This document shows, in pieces, positions 42,368-50,083 of a DNA stretch of 64,000 nucleotides. How positions within the stretch are numbered: the stretch's first letter is position 1; every line of letters begins with the position of its first letter. The notes beneath the pieces are model-generated. The model was given only the letters and a program-made list of their open reading frames with translations. It did not search any database and was not told the origin of the DNA. The position numbers and the translations under genes were made by a program. Source of the stretch: Citromicrobium sp. UBA3494 (lineage in GTDB: Bacteria > Pseudomonadota > Alphaproteobacteria > Sphingomonadales > Sphingomonadaceae); the NCBI GenBank assembly GCA_002377695.1, contig DFQH01000007.1, positions 56,956 through 120,955 on the forward strand, written 5' to 3'.

Positions 42368-43036
42368 TTACTCATAGACACACGCGTCCAGCCCCTCGCG
42401 CGCCATGGTATCGATGGCGCGCGCGGTGCGGTCTCCGTGGCGGCGCAGCCAGCCTTGCGGGTTCTTGACCTCGCGCTTCTTGGGGCTGGGCAGGGCGACC
42501 GCCATGCGCGCCGCCTCGGTGTTGCTCAGCCGGTCCGCCCCGTGACCGAAATAGCGCAGCGACCCGGCCTGCGCGCCGTAGGTGCCGATCCCCGTCTCCG
42601 CGACGTTGAGGTACACTTCCATGATCCGCCGCTTGGTCCACAGGTTCTCGATCAGCACGGTGAACCATGCTTCCAGCCCTTTGCGGAAGAAACCGCCGCC
42701 CTGCCACAGGAACACGTTCTTCGCGGTCTGCTGGCTGATGGTGGAGCCGCCACGCTGCTTGCCGCCCTGCAGGTTGTTTTCCATCGCGGCCTGCATCGCG
42801 GCGTAATCGAACCCGCTATGCTCGCAGAAATTCTGGTCCTCCGCCGCGATCACCGCGCGCACCAGGCTGCGGTCGATATCGCCCAGCCCCTGCCAGTCCT
42901 TGGTATAGCCGTTTTCGTCCATCAGCATGGTCGCGGTGACGGGGACGGGGACGAAGCGCCACGCCACCGTCAGGAACAGGCTGAGGCCGATGAACGTCGC
43001 GACCAGCGCGGTCAGGATCTGGAGGATGCGGAACAT
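42368..43036 (-). CDS. mtgA: Monofunctional peptidoglycan glycosyltransferase
   Basis: 222-residue membrane-bound GT51 enzyme polymerising lipid II glycan strands. One N-terminal membrane helix (LQILTALVATFIGLSLFLTV), then conserved motifs: catalytic Glu in VIAAEDQNFCEHSGFD, GGSTISQQTAKNVFLW, KRRIMEVYLNVAETG, and YFGHGADRLSNTEAARMAVALPSPKK. Length fits MtgA. It ends near the rpoH gene on the right, with 82 bases between. Confidence 0.95.
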   Translation of the reverse strand: MFRILQILTALVATFIGLSLFLTVAWRFVPVPVTATMLMDENGYTKDWQGLGDIDRSLVRAVIAAEDQNFCEHSGFDYAAMQAAMENNLQGGKQRGGSTISQQTAKNVFLWQGGGFFRKGLEAWFTVLIENLWTKRRIMEVYLNVAETGIGTYGAQAGSLRYFGHGADRLSNTEAARMAVALPSPKKREVKNPQGWLRRHGDRTARAIDTMAREGLDACVYE

Positions 43037-43118
43037 CGCGCAGGCCTATGGACGAAAGGCGGCGCGGCAAGCCAGTGCCCGCCGCGCCGCGCTGTAGGTA
43101 TTCAACGATCCGTCCGCG

Positions 43119-44024
43119 TCAGGCCGCGACCGGCATCAGCTTTTCGCCAGCGATCCGCTGCATCGCCTTCTGCAGCTTCTCGAACGCGCGCACCTCGATC
43201 TGGCGGATGCGTTCGCGGCTGACGTCGTAGACCTTGCTCAGCTCTTCGAGCGTCTGCGGGTCTTCGGTCAGGCGGCGTTCGGTCAGGATGTGCTTTTCGC
43301 GATCGTTGAGCGAATCCATCGCTTCGAGCAGCATCTCGTGGCGCACGTGCTTTTCCTGCGCGTCGGCCGTCGTCTCGTCCTGCAAGGGGCGGTCGTCCGT
43401 CAGCCAGTCCTGCCACTGGCTGGCGTTTTCTTCCTCACCGCGCATCGAGACGTTGAGCGAGCTGTCGCCGCCCATCATCATGCGGCGGTTCATGTTGATG
43501 ACTTCCTGCTCCGGCACGCCCAGATCGGTGGCGATCTTCGCCACGTCGTCGGGGTGCAGATCGGAATCCTCGTAGGCCTCCAGCTGCTTCTTCATCCGGC
43601 GCAGGTTGAAGAACAGCTTCTTCTGCGCAGCGGTGGTGCCCATCTTCACGAGGCTCCACGAACGCAGGATATATTCCTGGATGCTCGCCTTGATCCACCA
43701 CATGGCATAGGTCGCCAGCCGGAAGCCGCGATCGGCTTCGAACTTCTTGACGCCCTGCATCAGGCCGACATTGCCTTCGGAGATGAGATCGGACACGGGC
43801 AGGCCATAGCCGCGATAGCCCATCGCGATCTTGGCTACGAGCCGCAGGTGGCTCGACACGAGCTGTGCCGCGGCCTCCGGGTCCTCATGTTCTTCGTACC
43901 GCTTGGCGAGCATGTATTCCTGCTCAGCCGTCAGCACGGGGAATTTCTTGATTTCCGACAAATAGCGGTTGAGGCTTTGCTCCCCACCAAGGGCCGGTAT
44001 GGCTACTGCCTTGCTTTTACTCAC
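43119..44024 (-). CDS. rpoH: Heat-shock sigma factor RpoH
   Basis: 301-residue sigma-32. Region 2 shows EEHEDPEAAAQLVSSHLRLVAKIAMGYRGYGLPVSDLISEG and the RpoH box QKKLFFNLRRMKKQLEA; region 4 shows TLEELSKVYDVSRERIRQIEVRAFEKLQKAMQ. The start MSKSKAVAIPALGGEQSLNRYLSEIKKFP is typical of alphaproteobacterial RpoH1. It controls chaperone and protease genes, including the clp genes elsewhere in this window. Confidence 0.96.
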   Translation of the reverse strand: MSKSKAVAIPALGGEQSLNRYLSEIKKFPVLTAEQEYMLAKRYEEHEDPEAAAQLVSSHLRLVAKIAMGYRGYGLPVSDLISEGNVGLMQGVKKFEADRGFRLATYAMWWIKASIQEYILRSWSLVKMGTTAAQKKLFFNLRRMKKQLEAYEDSDLHPDDVAKIATDLGVPEQEVINMNRRMMMGGDSSLNVSMRGEEENASQWQDWLTDDRPLQDETTADAQEKHVRHEMLLEAMDSLNDREKHILTERRLTEDPQTLEELSKVYDVSRERIRQIEVRAFEKLQKAMQRIAGEKLMPVAA

Positions 44025-44158
44025 TTCGTCCCTAACCTTTCTATAGTCGACCTCACCCCCCTGATTGGGCCGGACCCCTGCTGGGCATCCGTAAGCGGCG
44101 GGCCACCAAGTTCTTTATAGGTCATTTCGCGCTGGAATTCGAGCGCTGTTCATCGATT

Positions 44159-45397
44159 TCAACGAGCGATTTCGTCGATCAGTTCCGCCATGTCCCGGGG
44201 CAGGTCAGCCTGAAAATCGACCCGTTCGCCGGTTGCGGGATGAATGAACCCGAGGCTGGCCGCGTGGAGCGCCTGCCGGCGGAAGCCCAATTTCTCAAGA
44301 ATCGGCCGCAGGGCCTTGGGATCGCGTCCATATTGTGGGTCTCCCAATAGCGGATGACCTATTGACGCACAGTGAACGCGGACCTGATGCGTGCGCCCGG
44401 TTTCCAGGCGGCATTCAAGAATGCTTGCGACCCCGAAAGAATCCGTTGTCCGATAATGCGTGACCGCATGCTTGCCGCGCGTCGCATCCGGGGGGAGGAC
44501 CGCCATCTTCTTGCGGTCCCTGTCCGACCGGCCGAGCCGGGCGTCGATGGTGCCTTGCGCGGGTTTTGGCTGCCCCGCGCAGAGTGCGATATAGCGGCGC
44601 GAAATGCTGTGATCGGCGAACTGCTTCGCCAGCCCTTCATGCGCGGAATCCGTCTTCGCAACGACCAACAAGCCGCTGGTATCCTTGTCGATCCGGTGGA
44701 CGATGCCGGGGCGCTCGACCCCGTTGATCCCCGAAAGCTGGCCTGCGCAGTGGTGGAGCAGCGCGTTGACCAGCGTGCCATCCCGATTGCCCGCCGCCGG
44801 GTGGACGACCATGCCCGCAGGCTTGTCCACCACGATTAGGTGTTCGTCCTCGTAGGCGACGACCAGGGGGATGTCCTGCGGTTCGGCTTCCAGCGGCGTG
44901 GGGGCGGGCAGGCGGACGGTGAAAGGCGCGCCTGCGGCCACCTTGGTGGAGGGCGAGCTGGCACGCTTGCCGCCCACTTCGACTGCGCCATCCGCGATCA
45001 ACCCCTTGATCCGCTCGCGCGACAGATCGGTGGCCTCGGCCAGTGCTTTGTCGAGGCGGGAGGAGGCGGAGATGACTCCCTCTATCAACTCCGCTCGTCC
45101 TGAGCCTGCCGAAGGACCGTCCTTACTTTTTGCCAATCGGGAGACGCCTTCCCAATCGCCCCGGATGAGCGCTTGCTTCTTTGCCTTCGACCATCCCTTG
45201 ATGCGGCGTTCGGCCTCGAACGCTTCTTGTCGCGATGCAAATTCCTGAGACCACACAAGTTCCACCGGCAATTTGTCGGAGGTGAAACCAGCAATATTTC
45301 CAGACCGGTGCGCAGATACGCGCTGATCGAGATCGTCGGTGTGTCCGGTGTAATAGGCACCGCCACGACAGTGGAGCATGTAGGCCCAGAACGGCAT
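44159..45397 (-). CDS. GIY-YIG domain fused to RluD-family pseudouridine synthase
   Basis: One frame of 412 residues joining two genes normally separate. Residues 1-88 are a GIY-YIG nuclease domain (MPFWAYMLHCRGGAYYTGHT; catalytic Arg and Glu in DDLDQRV and EAERRIKGWSKAKK). Residues 93-102 (DGPSAGSGRA) are the translated REP-like repeat at 45092-45117. Residues 104-412 are a full RluD: S4 domain (SRLDKALAEATDLSRERIKGLIADGAVE), catalytic HRIDKDTSGLLVVAKT, and HQVRVH. RluD modifies U1911/1915/1917 of 23S rRNA helix 69. No Met starts the RluD part, only a TTG at 45088, so RluD may be translated either as the fusion or from TTG. The GIY-YIG start is ATG 45395-45397. Confidence 0.85.
   Translation of the reverse strand: MPFWAYMLHCRGGAYYTGHTDDLDQRVSAHRSGNIAGFTSDKLPVELVWSQEFASRQEAFEAERRIKGWSKAKKQALIRGDWEGVSRLAKSKDGPSAGSGRAELIEGVISASSRLDKALAEATDLSRERIKGLIADGAVEVGGKRASSPSTKVAAGAPFTVRLPAPTPLEAEPQDIPLVVAYEDEHLIVVDKPAGMVVHPAAGNRDGTLVNALLHHCAGQLSGINGVERPGIVHRIDKDTSGLLVVAKTDSAHEGLAKQFADHSISRRYIALCAGQPKPAQGTIDARLGRSDRDRKKMAVLPPDATRGKHAVTHYRTTDSFGVASILECRLETGRTHQVRVHCASIGHPLLGDPQYGRDPKALRPILEKLGFRRQALHAASLGFIHPATGERVDFQADLPRDMAELIDEIAR
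45092..45117 (-). repeat. REP-like repeat, left copy (inside fusion gene)
   Basis: 26-base element, read on the minus strand as GTCCTTCGGCAGGCTCAGGA plus CGAGCG. It is of the sphingomonad intergenic repeat type, translated as LRQAQDERS in one frame and as PSAGSGRAE in the fusion frame. It lies inverted relative to the copy at 45422 with 21 of 26 identical bases; all differences are transitions. Confidence 0.8.
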
Positions 45398-45421
45398 GGC
45401 ATCGGGAGTAAGAAAAGTACG

Positions 45422-45447
45422 ATCCTTCGACAAGCTCGGGATGAGCG
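45422..45447 (+). repeat. REP-like repeat, right copy upstream of GIY-YIG start
   Basis: 26-base element beginning ATCCTTCGACAAGCTCGGGA, inverted with respect to the copy at 45092. The two enclose the GIY-YIG coding segment and nothing else. A more decayed third copy, in direct orientation to this one, appears at about 45471-45493 just before the JAMM gene. Confidence 0.8.
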
Positions 45448-45499
45448 CGATATGGGTATTGATCGGGGCGGTTCGAAAAGCTCAGGGCAGGCGGGTTAA

Positions 45500-45889
45500 A
45501 TGAAGATATCGAAACGAACGATAGACACGATCCTCGCCGACGCCACATTAGCCCACCCCCACGAATGCTGCGGGCTGCTGCTGGGCGAGGGCGGGCAGAT
45601 CACCCAGGCGCGGCCCGCCGCCAACATCCATCCCGAACCCGCCCGCCATTTCGAGATCGACCCGCGCGCGCTGATCGATGCGCACAAGGCTGCGCGGGCA
45701 GGTGGGCCGCAGGTAATCGGCTATTACCATTCGCATCCCAACGGCGATCCCCGCCCGTCGACCACGGATCGCGCTTCCGCTGCGCATGACGGGATGGTCT
45801 GGGCTATCGCCGCCGCGGGCGAGGTCCGCTTTTTCCGCGATGGGGAGGAGCGATTCGAGGCGCTTTCCTATATTGTTCAGCCACGCTAG
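45500..45889 (+). CDS. JAMM/MPN+ metalloprotease family protein
   Basis: 129-residue Mov34/PAD-1-like metalloisopeptidase. The zinc site is complete: Glu in HECCGLLLGEGG, the HSH of GYYHSHPNGDPRPSTTD with its Ser and Asp. Related bacterial proteins remove tail residues from ubiquitin-like or ThiS/MoaD-like proteins; no such partner gene is visible next to it. ATG at 45500 overlaps GGCGGGTTAA as ribosome site. It is divergent from the GIY-YIG/RluD gene across the repeat region. Confidence 0.88.
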   Translation: MKISKRTIDTILADATLAHPHECCGLLLGEGGQITQARPAANIHPEPARHFEIDPRALIDAHKAARAGGPQVIGYYHSHPNGDPRPSTTDRASAAHDGMVWAIAAAGEVRFFRDGEERFEALSYIVQPR

Positions 45890-45953
45890 GCAGGCGGCGA
45901 TGATTGATCACAGCGCACCTTCGCACGCCCTGCTTGCCCACCTGTCAGGTTCG

Positions 45954-45998
45954 CCCGGTTTTTCCGCCCCTGAACACTGTGTCAGGTGTGTCAGGGCG
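45954..45998 (+). repeat. Dispersed repeat with tandem TGTGTCAGG, copy 1
   Basis: Segment with GGTTTTTCCGCCCCTGAACA followed by CTGTGTCAGGTGTGTCAGGG. It contains two tandem 9-mers TGTGTCAGG and lies 21-65 bases before the chpT ATG. A near copy occurs on the minus strand at 58324-58358, again just before a start codon (queE). On the opposite strand it would read LTHLTQC. Confidence 0.7.
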
Positions 45999-46018
45999 CT
46001 GGTCGGGGGCCTGCCCGC

Positions 46019-46669
46019 ATGACGGGCGAGACCGATCCCCTGCTGCTTGCCAGCCAGCTGTGCTCGCGCCTGTGCCACGACATGCTCAGCCCCGTGGGCG
46101 CGCTGTCCAACGGGCTCGAGCTGCTCGCCGACGAGCAGGACCCGCAGATGCGCCAGCGCTGTTTCGAGCTGCTGGAGCAGAGCGCGCGGACGAGCGCGGC
46201 CAAGCTCAAGTTCTTCCGGCTGGCCTACGGCGCGGGTGGCGGTTTCGGCGAAAAGGTCTCGATCGATGAACCCAGGGCGGTGATCGAGACGCTGGCCGCC
46301 GATGCCAAGCGGATCGAGCTGGGCTGGCAGATCGAGACGCCGACCGTGCCCAAGGCGGCGACCAAGGTTCTGCTCAATCTCGCACAGATCGGCCTCGATG
46401 CGCTGGTGCGCGGCGGGACGCTGGACCTGGGGGTGGAGGAACGCGACGACGCGACCGAGATCGTGGTCCGCGCGGCTGGGGCCAAGATCGCCTTCGACCA
46501 GACGATCGGCGATGCGCTGGCGGGCCGGATGGACCCGGCCGAACTGACCGGGCGCACGGCCCCGGCGCATGTGCTGGCGATGATTGCCGAGCGTCAGGGA
46601 GGCATGATCCAGACCCATGTCGAAAGCGGTACGCTGCTGCTCGGCGCAACCCTGCCGAACGGCGCATGA
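46019..46669 (+). CDS. chpT: Histidine phosphotransferase ChpT
   Basis: 216-residue phosphotransferase of the CckA-ChpT-CtrA cell-cycle relay. The phospho-His is in LCSRLCHDMLSPVGALSNGL, in the first helix of a four-helix hairpin, and the rest forms a degenerate HATPase-like domain (ATKVLLNLAQIGLDALVRGG). It passes phosphate to CtrA and CpdR. ATG 46019 (MTGETDPLLLAS) follows a repeat element in the 5' region. The stop TGA at 46667-46669 overlaps the amidase ATG by four bases. Confidence 0.9.
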   Translation: MTGETDPLLLASQLCSRLCHDMLSPVGALSNGLELLADEQDPQMRQRCFELLEQSARTSAAKLKFFRLAYGAGGGFGEKVSIDEPRAVIETLAADAKRIELGWQIETPTVPKAATKVLLNLAQIGLDALVRGGTLDLGVEERDDATEIVVRAAGAKIAFDQTIGDALAGRMDPAELTGRTAPAHVLAMIAERQGGMIQTHVESGTLLLGATLPNGA

Positions 46670-47400
46670 GCAGCGATCTGCGGAGCGGGGAGGGGATGAG
46701 CGAGCTGGTCCATTCCGAGAGGCTTTCGCCCAATTACGACGAACGCGACGCGCCGGTTTCCATGGTGGTCGTCCATTATACCGAGATGGAGAATGCGGAC
46801 GCTGCCCTGGAGCGCCTGACCGACCCTGAATCGAAGGTTTCCGCGCATTACCTCATCAGCGAGGCGGGCGAGGTGACCCGGCTGGTGCCCGAAGAGAAGC
46901 GCGCGTGGCACGCGGGCGTATCCTACTGGCGCGGCGAGGCGGACGTGAACGCGGTGAGCGTGGGGATCGAGCTCGATCATCCCGGCCACAAGTTCGGCTA
47001 TCGCGAATTTGCCGATGCGCAGATCGCCGCGCTGGTGCCGCTGCTGCACGCGATCGTGAAACGCCACGATGTGCCGCGCGCCAATGTGGTCGGCCACTCG
47101 GACGTCGCTCCGCAACGCAAGATCGACCCGGGCGAGCTGTTTCCCTGGGCCCGCATCGCGGAACTGGGCCTGTGCATACCGCGCCCCACGAAGCTGGAGC
47201 TGGGCGATCCGTTCGATAACGACAGCGCCTTCTATCTGGCGCTTGAGCGCTACGGCTATGATGTCAGCGACGGGCGCAAGGCGGTCGAGGCATTCCAGCG
47301 GCGCTGGCGGCCCGAACAGATCGACGGCGTGATCGACGGCGAGATTCGTGCGATCCTGTTCCAGCTGCTCTTGGATCGGGATCGCGGGCTCGCTAGATAG
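46666..47400 (+). CDS. N-acetylmuramoyl-L-alanine amidase, amidase_2 type
   Basis: 244-residue zinc amidase similar to AmiD. The metal ligands are the His in SMVVVHYTEMENAD, HAGVSYW and NVVGHSDVAPQRKIDPGELF. Residues 190-240 resemble a peptidoglycan-binding segment (FYLALERYGYDVSDGRKAVEAFQRRWRPEQIDGVID). No signal peptide is apparent, so it may recycle peptidoglycan in the cytoplasm (AmpD-like). It is translationally coupled to chpT through ATGA. Its stop codon lies within the rnpB promoter. Confidence 0.93.
   Translation: MSSDLRSGEGMSELVHSERLSPNYDERDAPVSMVVVHYTEMENADAALERLTDPESKVSAHYLISEAGEVTRLVPEEKRAWHAGVSYWRGEADVNAVSVGIELDHPGHKFGYREFADAQIAALVPLLHAIVKRHDVPRANVVGHSDVAPQRKIDPGELFPWARIAELGLCIPRPTKLELGDPFDNDSAFYLALERYGYDVSDGRKAVEAFQRRWRPEQIDGVIDGEIRAILFQLLLDRDRGLAR
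47371..47399 (+). promoter_or_regulatory. Sigma-70 promoter of rnpB within amidase 3' end
   Basis: TTGGAT at 47371-47376, a 17-base spacer, and TAGATA at 47394-47399, ending six or seven bases before the first base of RNase P RNA. Spacing and the position relative to the RNA start make it a good promoter. It overlaps the amidase stop codon. Confidence 0.65.
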
Positions 47401-47405
47401 TGCCT

Positions 47406-47800
47406 GCCAGGAGGCCGGGCAGCCGCGGGTATGCAAATACGCGAGGAAAGTCCGGGCTCCACGAAGCAAGGGTGGCGGGTAACGCCCGCCCGGGGCAACC
47501 CGAGGGACAGTGCCACAGAGAGTATACCGCCGATGGATGGCCCAAGGTCTTGGGCTTCTCACAGGCAAGGGTGAAAGGGTGCGGTAAAAGCGCACCGGGG
47601 GCCTGGTAACAGGTCCCGTCATGGCAAACCCCACCCGGAGCAAGGCCGAATAGGGACCCCGCGCCGGAAACGGCAGGAGCGCTTCGCTTCCGAGGAGGTC
47701 CGGGTTGGCTGCTGGAACCGTCTGGCAACAGGCGGTCTAGATGAATGGCTGCCACCCTCCGCAAGGAGGGGACAGAACCCGGCTTACAGGCCTCCTGGCA
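47406..47800 (+). ncRNA. rnpB: RNase P RNA, bacterial type A
   Basis: Catalytic RNA that removes 5' leaders from tRNA precursors. The ends pair: GCCAGGAGGCC at the start with GGCCTCCTGGC at the end (P1). Core markers are GAGGAAAGTCCGGGCTCC near the start, ACAGTGCCACAGAGA, GGTGAAAGGGTGCGGTAAAAG, and AACCCGGCTTACAGG near the 3' end. The length of about 395 bases fits alphaproteobacteria. Ends are placed to within a few bases. Confidence 0.95.
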
Positions 47801-47814
47801 CTACGATTGCAGCG

Positions 47815-49137
47815 CTATTCGCGGCCCACGCTGGTGTACCGGAAACCCGCCTCGCGCATGTCGTCGGGCTTGTAGATGTTGCGCAGGTCCACCAGCACGG
47901 GCGCCTTGGCGAGCTGCTTGACGCGGCCGAGGTCGAGCGCGCGGAACACGTCCCACTCGGTCACGATCACGACCGCGTCGGCGCCTTCGATGGCCGAATA
48001 GGGATCGTCCTTCATCTCGACCTCGGGCATCAGCGGCGCGGCGATTTCCATGCCCTCGGGATCGAAGGCCGCGATCTCCACGCCAGCATCGGCCAGCGTC
48101 TGCGCCACCGCGATGGCGGGCGAATCGCGCATGTCGTCGGTATTGGGCTTGAAGGTGAGGCCAAGCATGGCGACGCGCTTGCCGCGCGCGGCCTCGTGCC
48201 CGCCCAGCGCATCGACAACCTTGCGGCCCATCGCGCGCTTGCGGCTGTCATTGACCTTGACCACCGCCTCGACGATCCGCGTCGGGCTGTCGTAATCCTC
48301 GGCGGTCTTGAGCAGCGCGAGCGTGTCCTTGGGGAAGCACGATCCGCCATAGCCGGGGCCGGCGTGCAGGAACTTGGAGCCGATCCGGTTGTCCATCCCG
48401 ATCCCGCGCGCGACATCCTGGACGTTCGCGCCGACCTTCTCGCACAGGTCGGCGATTTCGTTGATGAAGGTGATCTTGGTCGCAAGGAAGGCGTTGGCAG
48501 CGTACTTGATCAGCTCGCTGGTCCGGCGGCCGACAAACAGGATCGGCGATTCGTTGAGGAAGAGTGGGCGATAGACTTCGCGCATCACCTCGCGCCCGAA
48601 GTCGTCCTCGGCGCCGATCACGATCCGGTCGGGCCGCTTGAAATCGCCAATGGCCGCGCCTTCGCGCAGAAATTCGGGGTTGGAGACCACGGCAACCTTC
48701 AGCCCGCGCTCTTTCACGGCGGGGCTTTCTGCCAGGATGCGTTCCACTTCGTCGCCGGTGCCGACGGGCACGGTCGACTTGGTTACGACCACCGCGTCGT
48801 TGGACAGCGATTCGCCGATTTCGCGGGCCACGGCGTGGACGAAGGAGAGGTCCGCGTGGCCATCGCCCCGGCGGCTGGGCGTGCCGACCGCGATGAAGAT
48901 CGCGCCTGCATCCTTGATACCCTCGGCCAGATCGGTGGTGAAGGACAGCCGCCCGGCGCGCGCATTGGCTTCCACCAGCGCATCGAGGCCCGGCTCGTAG
49001 ATCGGCATGATCCCTTTGCGCAGCCGCTCTACTTTGGATGCATCCTTGTCGATGCACACCACGTCATGACCGAAATCGGCGAAGCAGGCACCGGAAACGA
49101 GGCCGACATAGCCCGAGCCGACCATTGCGATTTTCAT
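47815..49137 (-). CDS. ugd: UDP-glucose 6-dehydrogenase
   Basis: 440-residue NAD-dependent enzyme converting UDP-glucose to UDP-glucuronate for polysaccharides. NAD site MKIAMVGSGYVGLVSGACFA; nucleophilic Cys in GPGYGGSCFPKDTLALLK; Lys in ELIKYAANAFLATKITFINEI. Full length. It is single here, next to a metallophosphatase and rnpB; no polysaccharide operon is visible around it. Confidence 0.96.
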   Translation of the reverse strand: MKIAMVGSGYVGLVSGACFADFGHDVVCIDKDASKVERLRKGIMPIYEPGLDALVEANARAGRLSFTTDLAEGIKDAGAIFIAVGTPSRRGDGHADLSFVHAVAREIGESLSNDAVVVTKSTVPVGTGDEVERILAESPAVKERGLKVAVVSNPEFLREGAAIGDFKRPDRIVIGAEDDFGREVMREVYRPLFLNESPILFVGRRTSELIKYAANAFLATKITFINEIADLCEKVGANVQDVARGIGMDNRIGSKFLHAGPGYGGSCFPKDTLALLKTAEDYDSPTRIVEAVVKVNDSRKRAMGRKVVDALGGHEAARGKRVAMLGLTFKPNTDDMRDSPAIAVAQTLADAGVEIAAFDPEGMEIAAPLMPEVEMKDDPYSAIEGADAVVIVTEWDVFRALDLGRVKQLAKAPVLVDLRNIYKPDDMREAGFRYTSVGRE

Positions 49138-49167
49138 GCCAAGTTCCCTTTCACCGGGCGTCGACGC

Positions 49168-49983
49168 CTATGCGACTTCGGCCCATTTGTCGATTTCGAT
49201 AGCGCCGCCATCCTTGCCGGATCGATCGCACGCCTGAATGTAGCGCCGGGTCTCGCCCTCCAGCACCAGCGCCGTCAAGCGCCCGTAGCGAAAAGCGCCG
49301 GTATCGATGCCGATCCGGTTGGCCCGTTGATCCACCTTCTCGAAGATGGTGTGGCCGTGAACGATCACCTTCTCAAACGGTGCATCGTGGCCCAGAAAGC
49401 GTTCGCGGATCCACAGAAGATCGTGCCGGGCCTGATCGTGCAGCGCGCGCGTGGGTTCGATCCCGGCATGGGCGAAGGCATAATCGCCCGCTACGATGAT
49501 TTCTTCGAAGCTGCGCAGAAAATCGCGATCCTCTTGCGGAACAAGGCTGTGCAGCCGTTCCTGCAGTTCGTCGAGCTCCAGCTTGCTGTATTCCGACTTG
49601 GCGATCGGATAGCTGAGAATTGTCTCTCGCCCCCCGTGCTTGAGGAAGTGCCTCAGCACGTTGCGATCCTCGAAGCTGTCGAGAAACATCTCCTCGTGGT
49701 TGCCGGCCAGATAACGCACCTTGCGGCGGGTGCCCCATTCCCGGGCCTTCGCGATCACCTGCGCGCTACCCGGGCCCCGGTCTACCAGGTCGCCCAGCAT
49801 GATGACGGTCGTGTCGGCCTGTCCGGCCTGTGCATCGTCCGCCTCGATCGCATCGATCAGGGCATCGAACAGGCGGTCGCACCCGTGAATGTCGCCGATC
49901 GCATAAAAGCGCGTGCCCGCAGGGGTCGAGGGGCGCGGGCCTTCGGGCGCGTTGCGGAATAGGTTGCGAAGGGGCTTGAGCAT
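49168..49983 (-). CDS. Metallophosphoesterase, serine/threonine phosphatase type
   Basis: 271-residue phosphoesterase. Metal motifs appear as YAIGDIHGCDRL, MLGDLVDRGPGSAQV, LAGNHEEMFLDSFE, and HGHTIF. The closest known types are PrpA-like or bis(5'-nucleosyl)-tetraphosphatase-like enzymes; the sequence is not enough to choose. ATG 49981-49983 begins MLKPLRNLFRNAPEG. It is 30 bases upstream of ugd and may be cotranscribed with it. Confidence 0.85.
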   Translation of the reverse strand: MLKPLRNLFRNAPEGPRPSTPAGTRFYAIGDIHGCDRLFDALIDAIEADDAQAGQADTTVIMLGDLVDRGPGSAQVIAKAREWGTRRKVRYLAGNHEEMFLDSFEDRNVLRHFLKHGGRETILSYPIAKSEYSKLELDELQERLHSLVPQEDRDFLRSFEEIIVAGDYAFAHAGIEPTRALHDQARHDLLWIRERFLGHDAPFEKVIVHGHTIFEKVDQRANRIGIDTGAFRYGRLTALVLEGETRRYIQACDRSGKDGGAIEIDKWAEVA

Positions 49984-50083
49984 CTGCAGCTGTCGGAGGC
50001 GGATCGGTGCGGATCAGACGACTCCCGCCCGCACCTGCACGGCGCCAGATAAGGGCAACCGTGCAGGACCGCAAGCGGGGCGG

